DNA of 64,000 bases, from contig JAIKVW010000041.1 in assembly GCA_024685315.1 (NCBI GenBank), positions 1 through 64,000 of the forward strand, read 5' to 3'. Below the pieces are notes generated by a model. It ran no database searches, was not told the origin of the DNA, and saw nothing but the letters and a program-made list of their open reading frames with translations. Both the position numbers and the translations under genes were made by a program. Positions 16,681-24,668 of this stretch are shown one piece after another; the first letter of the stretch is position 1; the number at the start of each line of letters is the position of its first letter. The DNA is from Lachnospiraceae bacterium (GTDB lineage: Bacteria > Bacillota > Clostridia > Lachnospirales > Lachnospiraceae).

Positions 16681-17535
16681 TCACGAAGGCTTGTATATCG
16701 TGGGAGTGATCGGTATATTCCTGCTTTCCCTCATGGATTGCTGATATTTGCCCGGAGTAGTTCCGACAAAGGACGCAAAGGTACGGATAAAGTTTTCCGT
16801 GGAGGAAAAACCGGACATCTGCGAGACTTCTTTTACGGAATAGTCCTGCTTAAGGAGCATGCAGGCAAGCCTGACACGGTTCATGTTGACGTAAGTGACT
16901 ATAGTAATACCGGCCTTTTTCTTGAAGTTATGGGCAAGTGTGTACTTGTTCATATAGAAATAGTCTGCAAGGCTGTCAAGTGACAGTTTTTCGGTCAAGT
17001 GCTCGTCAATATAGGAGAGCACCGGTCCAAGCTGGGGATCATCGTGGAAATAGGCTCCTCTTTCCTGGCTCGGCGCGATCTGCACCATCGGATAGATCGC
17101 TACAAGGATCTCCGCGATAAGGGCCGCACAGGAAATATCATATCCGAAACTGTCGGGAGAGAGGGACAGGAATCTCTGGAACAGCGAGTATACCTTGCTG
17201 AAGGATACCTTTTTCAGGTTGATGCAGCAGGTACATTCCGCATAAGCAGAATGCAGGTTCGTAACATCTGAAGACAGGGACTTCAGAATGGACGCGTCAT
17301 AGTGAATGACGTAGCTGTCGATGGCTGCGGAGTTGTTGTTGAATTTCTGATGCAGCGTGCCGCGCGGTATCAGGACAAGAGAGCCTTCCTGAAGATGATA
17401 GGTATGCTGGTTTATAAGCATGGTCGAATCGTCATTAAGCGAGAAGAGGATCTCATTTACATCATGAAAGTGCGGGGTGCGCTGGTATTCTTTCTGGCGG
17501 GTATAGTGTTTGAACTGTATCGAATCCGTTAACAA
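16681..17535 (-). CDS. AraC-family transcriptional regulator
   Basis: 284 residues. The N-terminal cupin sensor (residues about 15-100, HFHDVNEILFSL and GSLVLIPRGTLHQ) is followed by a C-terminal double helix-turn-helix (about 175-275, LSLDSLADYFYMNKYTLAHNFK and VKEVSQMSGFSSTENFIRTF). The start is TTG at 17535 behind a full GGGAGGTGATC ribosome site. It is convergent with the aldolase gene (11 bases apart) and divergent from the amidohydrolase operon, so it is the likely activator of one or both halves of the island, with the pathway substrate as candidate ligand. Confidence 0.93.
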   Translation of the reverse strand: MLTDSIQFKHYTRQKEYQRTPHFHDVNEILFSLNDDSTMLINQHTYHLQEGSLVLIPRGTLHQKFNNNSAAIDSYVIHYDASILKSLSSDVTNLHSAYAECTCCINLKKVSFSKVYSLFQRFLSLSPDSFGYDISCAALIAEILVAIYPMVQIAPSQERGAYFHDDPQLGPVLSYIDEHLTEKLSLDSLADYFYMNKYTLAHNFKKKAGITIVTYVNMNRVRLACMLLKQDYSVKEVSQMSGFSSTENFIRTFASFVGTTPGKYQQSMRESRNIPITPTIYKPS

Positions 17536-17666
17536 GCAGGATCACCTCCCTGTACTTGTGAAAATCATACAATCAGTCAATTTAAGTCAATTTTAGCTCA
17601 AAATCAACAATATTTCAATGTATTGTTTTCAAAATGAAAAAGGATTCCTGAAAGGGGGAAGTTTTT

Positions 17667-18824
17667 ATGGCATTTATTGTTAACTGCTATGACCTTTTGA
17701 TCAAAAACGGAACAGTTGTTGATCCCGGGAACGGGATTCATAAGAAGATGGATATCGGTATCTACGGATCCCGTATCGTCGACGTGTTTGAACCCGGTCA
17801 GAAACCCGGTAAGATTTGCGGGGGCAAGGTAATTGACGCCACCGGGCTTACCGTCGTTCCGGGCCTTGTAAACGGGCACTGCCACCTTCTTCCGGGTCTG
17901 AGGTTCAGCTATCCCCCGGAAGAGATATGGAAGAGGGGCTTCACTGCTGCGATCGATATGGGCAGCATGTCATCCGCATCCTTCAACCGCCACCGCTATC
18001 TGGTCGACGCAAGCCCCTGCACACTGAATGTATGCCTTGGGCTTTCAAGCATGGCTGAGACCCAGGGAGAGATCCCGCGTTACACCCTGCTTGACAGAGA
18101 AGTAGACAAGGAGAAGATCAAAGATCTCTTCGAGATGCACCCGGACGTCCTGATCGGTATCAAGGTATTTATCGGACATAATGACAGCCCCGGAGCTGAG
18201 CTTACTCATGCAGTCATGAAGAAGGCCAGGGAAGTCTGCGATTACGTCGGATGCCGCATGTTCGTGCATGTAGCTAATCCGGACATTCCTTTCACGGAGC
18301 TTATCCAGTACTTTAACCCCGGCGATAACTTTACGCACACCTATAACAAGGGCAACATTCTCAATGAGAACGGTGAGGTCTATCCGGAGGCGTTCGAAGC
18401 GCAGAAGCGCGGGATCATTTTTGACAGCGCAAGGGGTTCCAGGAACTGGAGCGCGGAAGTCGCAAAAGCAGCGTTCGCGCAGGGATTCTATCCTGATGCC
18501 ATCACAGATGACCTTACCTGCTTGAGCAACGATCCTCAGACCAGCCGCCTGCATGTTCACATGGGCGAGTGCATGGCTCTGGGAATGAGCTTTGACGATG
18601 TTCTGTACCGCGCGACCAACGTTCCTGCAAGCTACATGAAGGGAGTGCAGGTCGGCATTCAGAGAGGAAATGCTGCAAATATTACCATTCTGGAGCTTCA
18701 GAAAGGCCCTCATATGTACACCGACGCTTTCGGAGTTGAGTACGAAGGAGATACATTTATCCAGCCCAGAGCTACCATCTACAAAGGCGAGATAAAGTAC
18801 AACACTATCTATACAGATTATTGA
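17667..18824 (+). CDS. Amidohydrolase-superfamily metallohydrolase (deacetylase/dihydroorotase-like)
   Basis: 385 residues. The metal site of the superfamily is intact: GLVNGHCHLLPG (HxH), the likely carboxylated lysine in GIKVFIGHN, histidines in MFVHVANP and FTHTYNKG, and the aspartate in AITDDLT. It resembles the amidohydrolase/deacetylase group whose members hydrolyse cyclic or N-acyl amides; the substrate cannot be read. ATG at 17667 after GAAAGGGGGAAG. It opens the right half of the island, just before two tautomerases, so ring opening of a lactam-like intermediate is a reasonable guess. Confidence 0.85.
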   Translation: MAFIVNCYDLLIKNGTVVDPGNGIHKKMDIGIYGSRIVDVFEPGQKPGKICGGKVIDATGLTVVPGLVNGHCHLLPGLRFSYPPEEIWKRGFTAAIDMGSMSSASFNRHRYLVDASPCTLNVCLGLSSMAETQGEIPRYTLLDREVDKEKIKDLFEMHPDVLIGIKVFIGHNDSPGAELTHAVMKKAREVCDYVGCRMFVHVANPDIPFTELIQYFNPGDNFTHTYNKGNILNENGEVYPEAFEAQKRGIIFDSARGSRNWSAEVAKAAFAQGFYPDAITDDLTCLSNDPQTSRLHVHMGECMALGMSFDDVLYRATNVPASYMKGVQVGIQRGNAANITILELQKGPHMYTDAFGVEYEGDTFIQPRATIYKGEIKYNTIYTDY

Positions 18825-18887
18825 TCATGCCGAGGATTCCAGGCGGGCTTTCCGCCGGGTATCAGATTATGAAAGGAAGGAAGAAAA

Positions 18888-19274
18888 ATGCCTTTTGTAA
18901 CTATGTATGTCCCCAAGGGACTTGATGACAAGGCTCTCGAGAAATCCATGCGCGAGATCACTGACGCAGGAGAAGAGATCCTGGAGAATACGCTTAAGAG
19001 GATGGTACGCGTGACCGTTTTCGAGTCAGAGCCTGAGAGAGTTTATGAGGGCGGCGGGCATTCAGATGAGCTCCGTCCTGTAGTGCTTTTCCGCGTAGGC
19101 CCCGGCCGCAGCGGTGAGGCAAAAGACCAGTTCATGAACAGGATAGCAGATATCCTTCATGAGAACCTTAAATGCCCGAAGGGAAATATCCGCGGGTACG
19201 TGCTTGATAACGAGGAAGGCCACCATTTCACTCTTGGCGGCAAGCCTAAGGATTTTACGAAGAAGGTGAAATAA
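18888..19274 (+). CDS. Tautomerase-superfamily protein (128 aa, CHMI-size)
   Basis: The protein starts MPFVTMYVPKGLDDKALEKS; removal of Met exposes the N-terminal proline that is the catalytic base of 4-oxalocrotonate tautomerase superfamily enzymes. At 128 residues it is the size of 5-carboxymethyl-2-hydroxymuconate isomerase (HpaF) rather than the 62-residue 4-OT. ATG at 18888 after AAAGGAAGGAAGAAA. It is followed 3 bases later by a second, short tautomerase. It probably isomerises an unsaturated 2-oxo/2-hydroxy dicarboxylate in the island's pathway. Confidence 0.78.
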   Translation: MPFVTMYVPKGLDDKALEKSMREITDAGEEILENTLKRMVRVTVFESEPERVYEGGGHSDELRPVVLFRVGPGRSGEAKDQFMNRIADILHENLKCPKGNIRGYVLDNEEGHHFTLGGKPKDFTKKVK

Positions 19275-19277
19275 ATT

Positions 19278-19496
19278 ATGCCGATAATGTGTACAGTTCA
19301 GCTGCCTAAGGGCAAGAAGCAGGAGCAGATACAGAAAGCGCTCACAGATATTTCCAATGCGCTGATGGAAGATTTTGGAGCAGATCCGAAGCAGGTGCGC
19401 GTGACAATAGAAGAACTCCCCCGCGGAAGATATATTGCAGGCGGAGTCATGGATTACGAGATGCCGGATTTTAATCAGGATGAGATTTCTGAGTGA
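19278..19496 (+). CDS. 4-oxalocrotonate tautomerase-like protein (72 aa)
   Basis: Short tautomerase starting MPIMCTVQLPKGKKQEQIQK, with the catalytic proline after Met, and the 4-OT-like RVTIEELPRGRYIAGG in the second half with an arginine in the usual position. It begins 3 bases after the larger tautomerase, so the two may act as a heteromer or on successive intermediates. In aerobic pathways 4-OT converts 2-hydroxymuconate to 2-oxo-3-hexenedioate, the substrate of the decarboxylase encoded at 15059. Confidence 0.85.
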   Translation: MPIMCTVQLPKGKKQEQIQKALTDISNALMEDFGADPKQVRVTIEELPRGRYIAGGVMDYEMPDFNQDEISE

Positions 19497-19544
19497 TTAC
19501 GGGAAAATTTGATCATTATTTAGTAACGGAAGGAGATCATCGGG

Positions 19545-20912
19545 ATGGATACCAGAGAGTATATTGAAGACCTTATAAGCAAAGCAAGGGCCGCTCAGCA
19601 GGAATTTGAGACCTACACACAGGAGCAGGTCGACAGGGCTGTCCGCGCCATCGGAAAGATAATTTACGATAACGGCGAGATGCTTGCAAAGATGGGCGTC
19701 GAAGAGACAGGAATGGGCAGGTACGAGGACAAGATCGTCAAGAACAAGGCTAAGGCCAAGATCACCTGGTACAAGCTCAAGGGAGTTAAGTCGCGCGGCA
19801 TCATCCGCAGGCTTGATGACATCGGAGTTGTCGAGGTCGCAAAGCCGATAGGTGTCATCGGCTGTGTATCTCCTACTACGAACCCTACAATGACTCCCAA
19901 CCACAATGCGATGATCGCTCTTAAGGGCGGAAACGCCATTATCGTTTGCCCTCATCCCAGGGCAAAGCAGACCGGTATCGCTACGGTAGAGCTTATGCGC
20001 AAGGCGCTTAAGGATATCGGGTGCCCGGAGGATCTCATCCAGATAGTTGAGGATCCTACCATGGAAGCATCAGCCCTTGTAATGAAACTCTGCGACGCAA
20101 CTATCGCCACCGGAGGTCCCGGGATGGTCAAGGCAGCTTATTCAAGCGGCAAGCCTTCATTTGGCGTAGGAGCTGGCAACGTTCAGTCGCTGGTCGACAC
20201 CGACGTTGACCTTAAGGTCGTGGCTCCGAAGATCGCAAAGAGCCGTACTTATGACAACGGCGTGCTCTGTACCTGCGAACAGTGCGTACATGTACAGGCA
20301 GATCAGTTTGAAGAGCTTAAGGATCTTCTGGTAGCTCAGGGTGCCTATTATATCGGCGGCGAAGAGGAAGTAAATGCGGTCCGCAAGGCTATGTTCCCTG
20401 ACGGGGAGATCAATAAGGACGTTGTAGGCGGATCTGCAGTCGGCATCGCGAAGCTGGCAGGCATCGAAGTGCCCGAGGACACAAGATTCCTTCTTGTAAA
20501 GGTCGAGAAGAGCGGCGCCGATGAGCCCCTTACCAAGGAAAAGCTCTGCCCGGTACTCTGCATCTCTGCATATGATAAGTGGGAGGACGCAGTTGAAAAG
20601 GCTTATATCAACCTCATCAATATGGGGGCAGGCCACAGTGTAGTTCTCCATTCCAATAATACAGCCCACGTAGAGGCTGCAGCGCTGAGGCTCCCTGTAT
20701 CCAGGATCGGCGTTAATGTAGTTGGTTCAAGCGGGCTCGGCGGCGGTTTTGACGTAGGCCTCAATCCTACCGCTACTCTCGGCTGCGGAACCTGGGGAAA
20801 TAACAGCCTCAGCGAGAACTTATGGTGGCACCATCTTGTAAATATCAGCAGGATCGCATACCAGATGCCTGATAATTATGTCCCGACCGATGAAGAGATC
20901 TGGGCAGAATAA
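19545..20912 (+). CDS. CoA-acylating aldehyde dehydrogenase
   Basis: 455-residue aldehyde dehydrogenase of the CoA-acylating (EutE/SucD/AdhE N-terminal) group. IGCVSPTTNPTMTPNHNAM and VCPHPRAKQTG match the acetaldehyde dehydrogenase pattern, and the catalytic cysteine lies in YDNGVLCTCEQCVH. Expected reaction: aldehyde + CoA + NAD+ to acyl-CoA + NADH. ATG at 19545 after GGAAGGAGATCATCGGG. Downstream of aldolase chemistry it would turn acetaldehyde or a semialdehyde into a CoA ester, conserving energy. Substrate length is not evident. Confidence 0.9.
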   Translation: MDTREYIEDLISKARAAQQEFETYTQEQVDRAVRAIGKIIYDNGEMLAKMGVEETGMGRYEDKIVKNKAKAKITWYKLKGVKSRGIIRRLDDIGVVEVAKPIGVIGCVSPTTNPTMTPNHNAMIALKGGNAIIVCPHPRAKQTGIATVELMRKALKDIGCPEDLIQIVEDPTMEASALVMKLCDATIATGGPGMVKAAYSSGKPSFGVGAGNVQSLVDTDVDLKVVAPKIAKSRTYDNGVLCTCEQCVHVQADQFEELKDLLVAQGAYYIGGEEEVNAVRKAMFPDGEINKDVVGGSAVGIAKLAGIEVPEDTRFLLVKVEKSGADEPLTKEKLCPVLCISAYDKWEDAVEKAYINLINMGAGHSVVLHSNNTAHVEAAALRLPVSRIGVNVVGSSGLGGGFDVGLNPTATLGCGTWGNNSLSENLWWHHLVNISRIAYQMPDNYVPTDEEIWAE

Positions 20913-20940
20913 TAATTATTAAAAAAGGAGATTTACCGCC

Positions 20941-22077
20941 ATGATGGACGAATTTGATTTTATGCTTTCCGAAGACCAGATAGATCTGCGCAATGTTGTA
21001 AGAGACTGGTCACAGAATAAGGTCATGCCTGCCTGTCAGAAGGCAGAGATTGACGGAAATGTCCCGGATGAGCTTGTAAGAGAAGCCTTTGATATGGGCC
21101 TTCATCTTGTAACGATCCCTGAGGAGTACGGCGGACTCGGAATGAGCAATCTGACTCACGCGATACTCCGCGAGGAAGTCGGACGCGCTGACGGAGGCTT
21201 TGCGTCCCGTGTATTCGGTTTCGGATGGGAACCTTTTGAAATGACCGGTACCGAAGAGCAGAAGCACATGGTTGCTGACGCTCTTATTCCCGGAGGAATA
21301 ATTGGATACGCACTTACCGAGGAGACCGGTTCCGACGCGGTCAATATGAAGACTACCGCGAAAAAGGTCGGGAATCAGTATGTAATTAACGGCACCAAGA
21401 CATTTATCTCAAATGCCGACAGTGCTGAGTTTTTCGTGCTTTTCGCATTCACGGATAAGGAGAAGGGCCCGAAGGGCATGACTGCATTCCTTCTTCCTAA
21501 GGATGCGCCAGGACTTACCCGCGGACTTCCGGAGAACAAGATGGGCAACCGCTGCGTTCATGTCTGCTCGCTTTTCCTTGATGATGTTGTCCTTGACGAG
21601 AAATACCGTCTGGGCGAGGAAGGCCAGGGCTACAGCCTGTCCATGAATATCCTCCACCGCTCACGTCCCTGCGCAGCAGCAGTTGCTGTAGGTATTGCGG
21701 AGCAGGCACTTCAGGAGGCAATTAAATATGCGAAGGAGCGCGTTGTCTTCGGAAGGCCGATCTGGCAGCATGAAGGCATCGGATTCCTTCTTGCGGATAT
21801 GGATATGAGGGTCCAGCAGGCCCGCCAGCTCGTGTGGGCAGCATGCAAGAGCCTTGACGCAGGCATCGTAAATAAAAAGCTTTCTTCCGAAGCTAAGTGC
21901 GCAGCCAGCGACGCGGCTATGTTCTGCGCTGAGAACGCGGTACAGGTCATGGGCGGAAGCGGATACATGCGTGAATACCCTGTAGAAAAGCTGATGCGCG
22001 ACGCCAAGATCTACCAGATCTTTGAAGGCACCAACCAGATCCAGAGACTGATCGTTTCCGGCCAGCTTTGCAGGTAA
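20941..22077 (+). CDS. Acyl-CoA dehydrogenase
   Basis: 378-residue FAD-dependent acyl-CoA dehydrogenase. Three-domain layout with EETGSDAVNMKTTAKK (FAD/substrate loop) and the catalytic-base segment IYQIFEGTNQIQRLIVSGQL, where the glutamate occupies the usual position. ATG at 20941 after AAAGGAGATTTACCGCC, 29 bases behind the aldehyde dehydrogenase. Its partner CoA-transferase overlaps closely downstream. It is distinct in sequence from the butyryl-CoA-type enzyme at 61337. Confidence 0.93.
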   Translation: MMDEFDFMLSEDQIDLRNVVRDWSQNKVMPACQKAEIDGNVPDELVREAFDMGLHLVTIPEEYGGLGMSNLTHAILREEVGRADGGFASRVFGFGWEPFEMTGTEEQKHMVADALIPGGIIGYALTEETGSDAVNMKTTAKKVGNQYVINGTKTFISNADSAEFFVLFAFTDKEKGPKGMTAFLLPKDAPGLTRGLPENKMGNRCVHVCSLFLDDVVLDEKYRLGEEGQGYSLSMNILHRSRPCAAAVAVGIAEQALQEAIKYAKERVVFGRPIWQHEGIGFLLADMDMRVQQARQLVWAACKSLDAGIVNKKLSSEAKCAASDAAMFCAENAVQVMGGSGYMREYPVEKLMRDAKIYQIFEGTNQIQRLIVSGQLCR

Positions 22078-22094
22078 ACAGGAGGAAAACGCAG

Positions 22095-23312
22095 ATGAAT
22101 GGACCATTGGAAGGCTTAAAAGTAGTTGAGCTCGGCACACATGTTGTCGTTCCGACTGCAGGCCGTTTTATGGCTGATCTGGGAGCTGAGGTGATCAAGG
22201 TCGAGAACAACAGAGGAGAAGAGTGGAGGAAGATCGGTCCCTCTTACAAGACCCCGTCCACGACCGAAGAGAATCCTATTTTCCAGCAGCAGAATGTGAA
22301 TAAGAAGCTTATCGCCATTAACCTTAAATCAGATGAGGGCAAGGAAGTTTTCTTTAAGCTCATTAAGCAGGCAGATATTTTTATCACAAACGTCAGGATG
22401 AAATCTCTTGTTAAACTGGGACTTGACTACGAATCGCTTAAGGCCATGAACCCGGGGCTCGTGTACGGACATTTCTCCGGGTACGGATTAAAGGGTCCGG
22501 AAGCCGCAAGGCCAGGTTTCGACTTTTCGTCGCTCTGGGCACGTTCAGGCGCTTTCCGCGACTGGACGGATCCGAGCTCCATACCCTTTAAGCCCGTAGG
22601 CGCATTCGGTGACTGCAGCTCCAGTACGGCGGTAGTAGCCGGGGTCATGTCAGCGTATGTCTCAAAGCTTAAGACCGGAGAGGGCAGGTTCGTGACCTCC
22701 TCACTTTACAGCTGCGGAATATGGTACAACATGACGGGAATCACCTCCGCCCAGTACGGAGTAAACTATCCGCTCTCCCACAAGGCTGCAAGGAACCCCT
22801 TCTACCACATTTACAGATGCGGAGACGGCGAGTACATTGTCATCATCGTTGTGGACTATACCGGTAAATATAATACCATCATGGAGATCATGGGACTTGA
22901 GCAGTATAAGGATGATCCAAGGTATATGTACCGCACGGGAGACTCGCTGTTTAAGGACGATCATGTCCGTGAGATGATCGATATCCTTGACGATCAGTTC
23001 CTTACGAAGAGCGCCAAAGAGTGGTGTGAGATATTCGGAAAAGCAGACCTTGCGGCGGAGCTTCTTGTTTCGATGGCCAGTGTTCCCGAGGATGAACAGG
23101 CTATAGCAAATGGATATTTTCATAAATATTCTTTCCCGACATCGGGCAAGGAAGTTTCCTTCCCGACCGTACCGGTTCAGTTTAACGGGTACGAAAATCC
23201 TGATTTTGTTCTTCCGGGAGATCCAGGAAGCAACAGTGAAGAAGTTATGGCAATGCTCGGTTATTCTAAAGAAGAATATGAGAGCCTTAAATCAGACGGA
23301 ACTGTCCGCTGA
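22095..23312 (+). CDS. Class III (CaiB/BaiF) CoA-transferase
   Basis: 405 residues. Opening GPLEGLKVVELGTHVVVPTAGRFMADLGAEVIKVE is the family signature, with the nucleophilic aspartate expected in FDFSSLWARSGAF. It transfers CoA between an acyl-CoA and a free acid in the cytoplasm. ATG at 22095 follows ACAGGAGGAAAACGCAG; the frame is open a little upstream (22068), but that start would overlap the dehydrogenase stop and has no ribosome site. It supplies the CoA ester used by the adjacent acyl-CoA dehydrogenase, MaoC protein and hydratase. Confidence 0.93.
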   Translation: MNGPLEGLKVVELGTHVVVPTAGRFMADLGAEVIKVENNRGEEWRKIGPSYKTPSTTEENPIFQQQNVNKKLIAINLKSDEGKEVFFKLIKQADIFITNVRMKSLVKLGLDYESLKAMNPGLVYGHFSGYGLKGPEAARPGFDFSSLWARSGAFRDWTDPSSIPFKPVGAFGDCSSSTAVVAGVMSAYVSKLKTGEGRFVTSSLYSCGIWYNMTGITSAQYGVNYPLSHKAARNPFYHIYRCGDGEYIVIIVVDYTGKYNTIMEIMGLEQYKDDPRYMYRTGDSLFKDDHVREMIDILDDQFLTKSAKEWCEIFGKADLAAELLVSMASVPEDEQAIANGYFHKYSFPTSGKEVSFPTVPVQFNGYENPDFVLPGDPGSNSEEVMAMLGYSKEEYESLKSDGTVR

Positions 23313-23314
23313 TA

Positions 23315-23396
23315 CTATCTAGTTTATTCAAGTACCCTGCAGAAGGTGGAAGTCCAATGATGCTGACTGTTCCTTTTGCAGGGTACAAATAGATAG
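23315..23396 (+). other. Intercistronic stem-loop between CoA-transferase and maoC genes
   Basis: CTATCT (23315-23320) pairs with AGATAG (23391-23396) and encloses a perfect GTACCCTGCA/TGCAGGGTAC stem (23332-23341 with 23377-23386) extended by AAGG/CCTT. No T-run follows. It fills the only sizeable gap in this operon. Confidence 0.65.
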
Positions 23397-23412
23397 GGCA
23401 GGTGCAATAATA

Positions 23413-23883
23413 ATGGAATATAATAAGCAGCTTTATTTTGAAGACGTGAACATAGGAGATTTCGCGATTTCGCCGGGGCGGACGATCACCGAATCTGACG
23501 TAGTCCAGTTCGCCGCTCTTACCGGTTGCTATGACCAGATCCATACTGACGCTGAATTTGCGCTCAATTCATTTGCAGGGCAGCGCGTAGCTCATGGACT
23601 CATCGGGACCTGCTATGCTTCCGGCCTGTATTCCAGGACCCTGCTCAGCATGGCACTTCAGGAGCAGATGAAGGCCTTCGCAGAGCTTACCTGGAAATTT
23701 AAGGGACCGATACTGATTGGAGACACAATTCATGTAAAGCAGGAGATCGTTGACAAGATCGACAAAAAGCCCGAAAGCGACGCGGGAAAGCTGATCTATC
23801 AGGTCACCGTATATAACCAGAGGAACGAGGTCATTCAGGTCGGAACTAAGCATATACTTATCCGCAAACGTCCGAAGGAGTGA
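23413..23883 (+). CDS. MaoC-family hotdog dehydratase
   Basis: 156 residues, MaoC/(R)-specific enoyl-CoA hydratase-like. The hydratase-2 motif is visible as FAALTGCYDQIHTDAEFA (Asp and His of the catalytic pair) with AHGLIGTCYASGL after it. ATG at 23413; the ribosome site GGGCAGGTGCAATAAT lies just after the intercistronic stem. It would hydrate or dehydrate a CoA ester in the same pathway as the neighbouring crotonase. Confidence 0.88.
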   Translation: MEYNKQLYFEDVNIGDFAISPGRTITESDVVQFAALTGCYDQIHTDAEFALNSFAGQRVAHGLIGTCYASGLYSRTLLSMALQEQMKAFAELTWKFKGPILIGDTIHVKQEIVDKIDKKPESDAGKLIYQVTVYNQRNEVIQVGTKHILIRKRPKE

Positions 23884-23888
23884 GATTT

Positions 23889-24659
23889 ATGAGCGATTTT
23901 TTAATGGAAAGGCATGGGAAGACCGCGCTGTTCATCCTTAACAGGCCTGAGAAATATAATACTTTCAGCATTGATATGATGTTCCAGATGCATGACGCGC
24001 TGAATGAGTTCATGGCGGACCCGGAGCTCCTCACAGGGATCATCACCGGGGCGGGAAAAGGCTTCTGCGCAGGCGCAGATGTAAGTAACTGGCTTCCCTA
24101 CGCAAAGGAAAATCTCGAAAAGCCCTGGAACATTCCGACAACGCCTATGAGGGGAATGTATGTGACCAAACCGCTCATTGCCGCGGTGCACGGAGCAGCA
24201 TTCGGCGGAGGCGCGGAGCTGGCCATTTCATGCGATTTCCGTATCGCGGCAGAGAATGCTTCCTTCAAGTGGCCGGAAGCCGCCATCGGTACTTTCCCGA
24301 GGCAGGGCGGTACCCAGCGCCTTCCAAGACTTGTAGGGCTGAGCAGGGCTTTGGAGATCATGATCACTAATGAGCGGGTCGCTGCGGAGAAAGCCCTTGA
24401 GATCGGACTCGTAAATAAGGTAGTCCCGCAGGAAAAGTTGCTTGAAGAGAGCTTCGCATTCGCAGATAAGATCAATAAACTTGCGCCGCTTGCTGTGCAG
24501 GCGATCAAGAAAAGCATGTATGAAGGCTATGGAAGGCCTTTGGAGGACGGGCTTGCAATTGAGAGCCACCTTGGCAAGCAGATGTTTTTTACCGAAGATT
24601 ATGAGGAGGGCACCAGGGCTTTCAGAGAGAAGAGAGAGCCTCAGTTTAAGGGCAGATAG
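23889..24659 (+). CDS. Enoyl-CoA hydratase/isomerase family protein
   Basis: 256-residue crotonase-fold protein: GAGKGFCAGADVSNW and HGAAFGGGAELAISCDFRIA form the oxyanion hole, and PRQGGTQRLPRL is the usual downstream motif. The ATG at 23889 is preferred to the overlapping GTG at 23880 because AAGGAG lies nine bases before it. It is the last metabolic gene of the island; the MATE exporter follows after only nine bases. Hydration of an enoyl-CoA is likely, but isomerase or lyase activity is possible in this family. Confidence 0.88.
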   Translation: MSDFLMERHGKTALFILNRPEKYNTFSIDMMFQMHDALNEFMADPELLTGIITGAGKGFCAGADVSNWLPYAKENLEKPWNIPTTPMRGMYVTKPLIAAVHGAAFGGGAELAISCDFRIAAENASFKWPEAAIGTFPRQGGTQRLPRLVGLSRALEIMITNERVAAEKALEIGLVNKVVPQEKLLEESFAFADKINKLAPLAVQAIKKSMYEGYGRPLEDGLAIESHLGKQMFFTEDYEEGTRAFREKREPQFKGR

Positions 24660-24668
24660 AAGCAGCAG

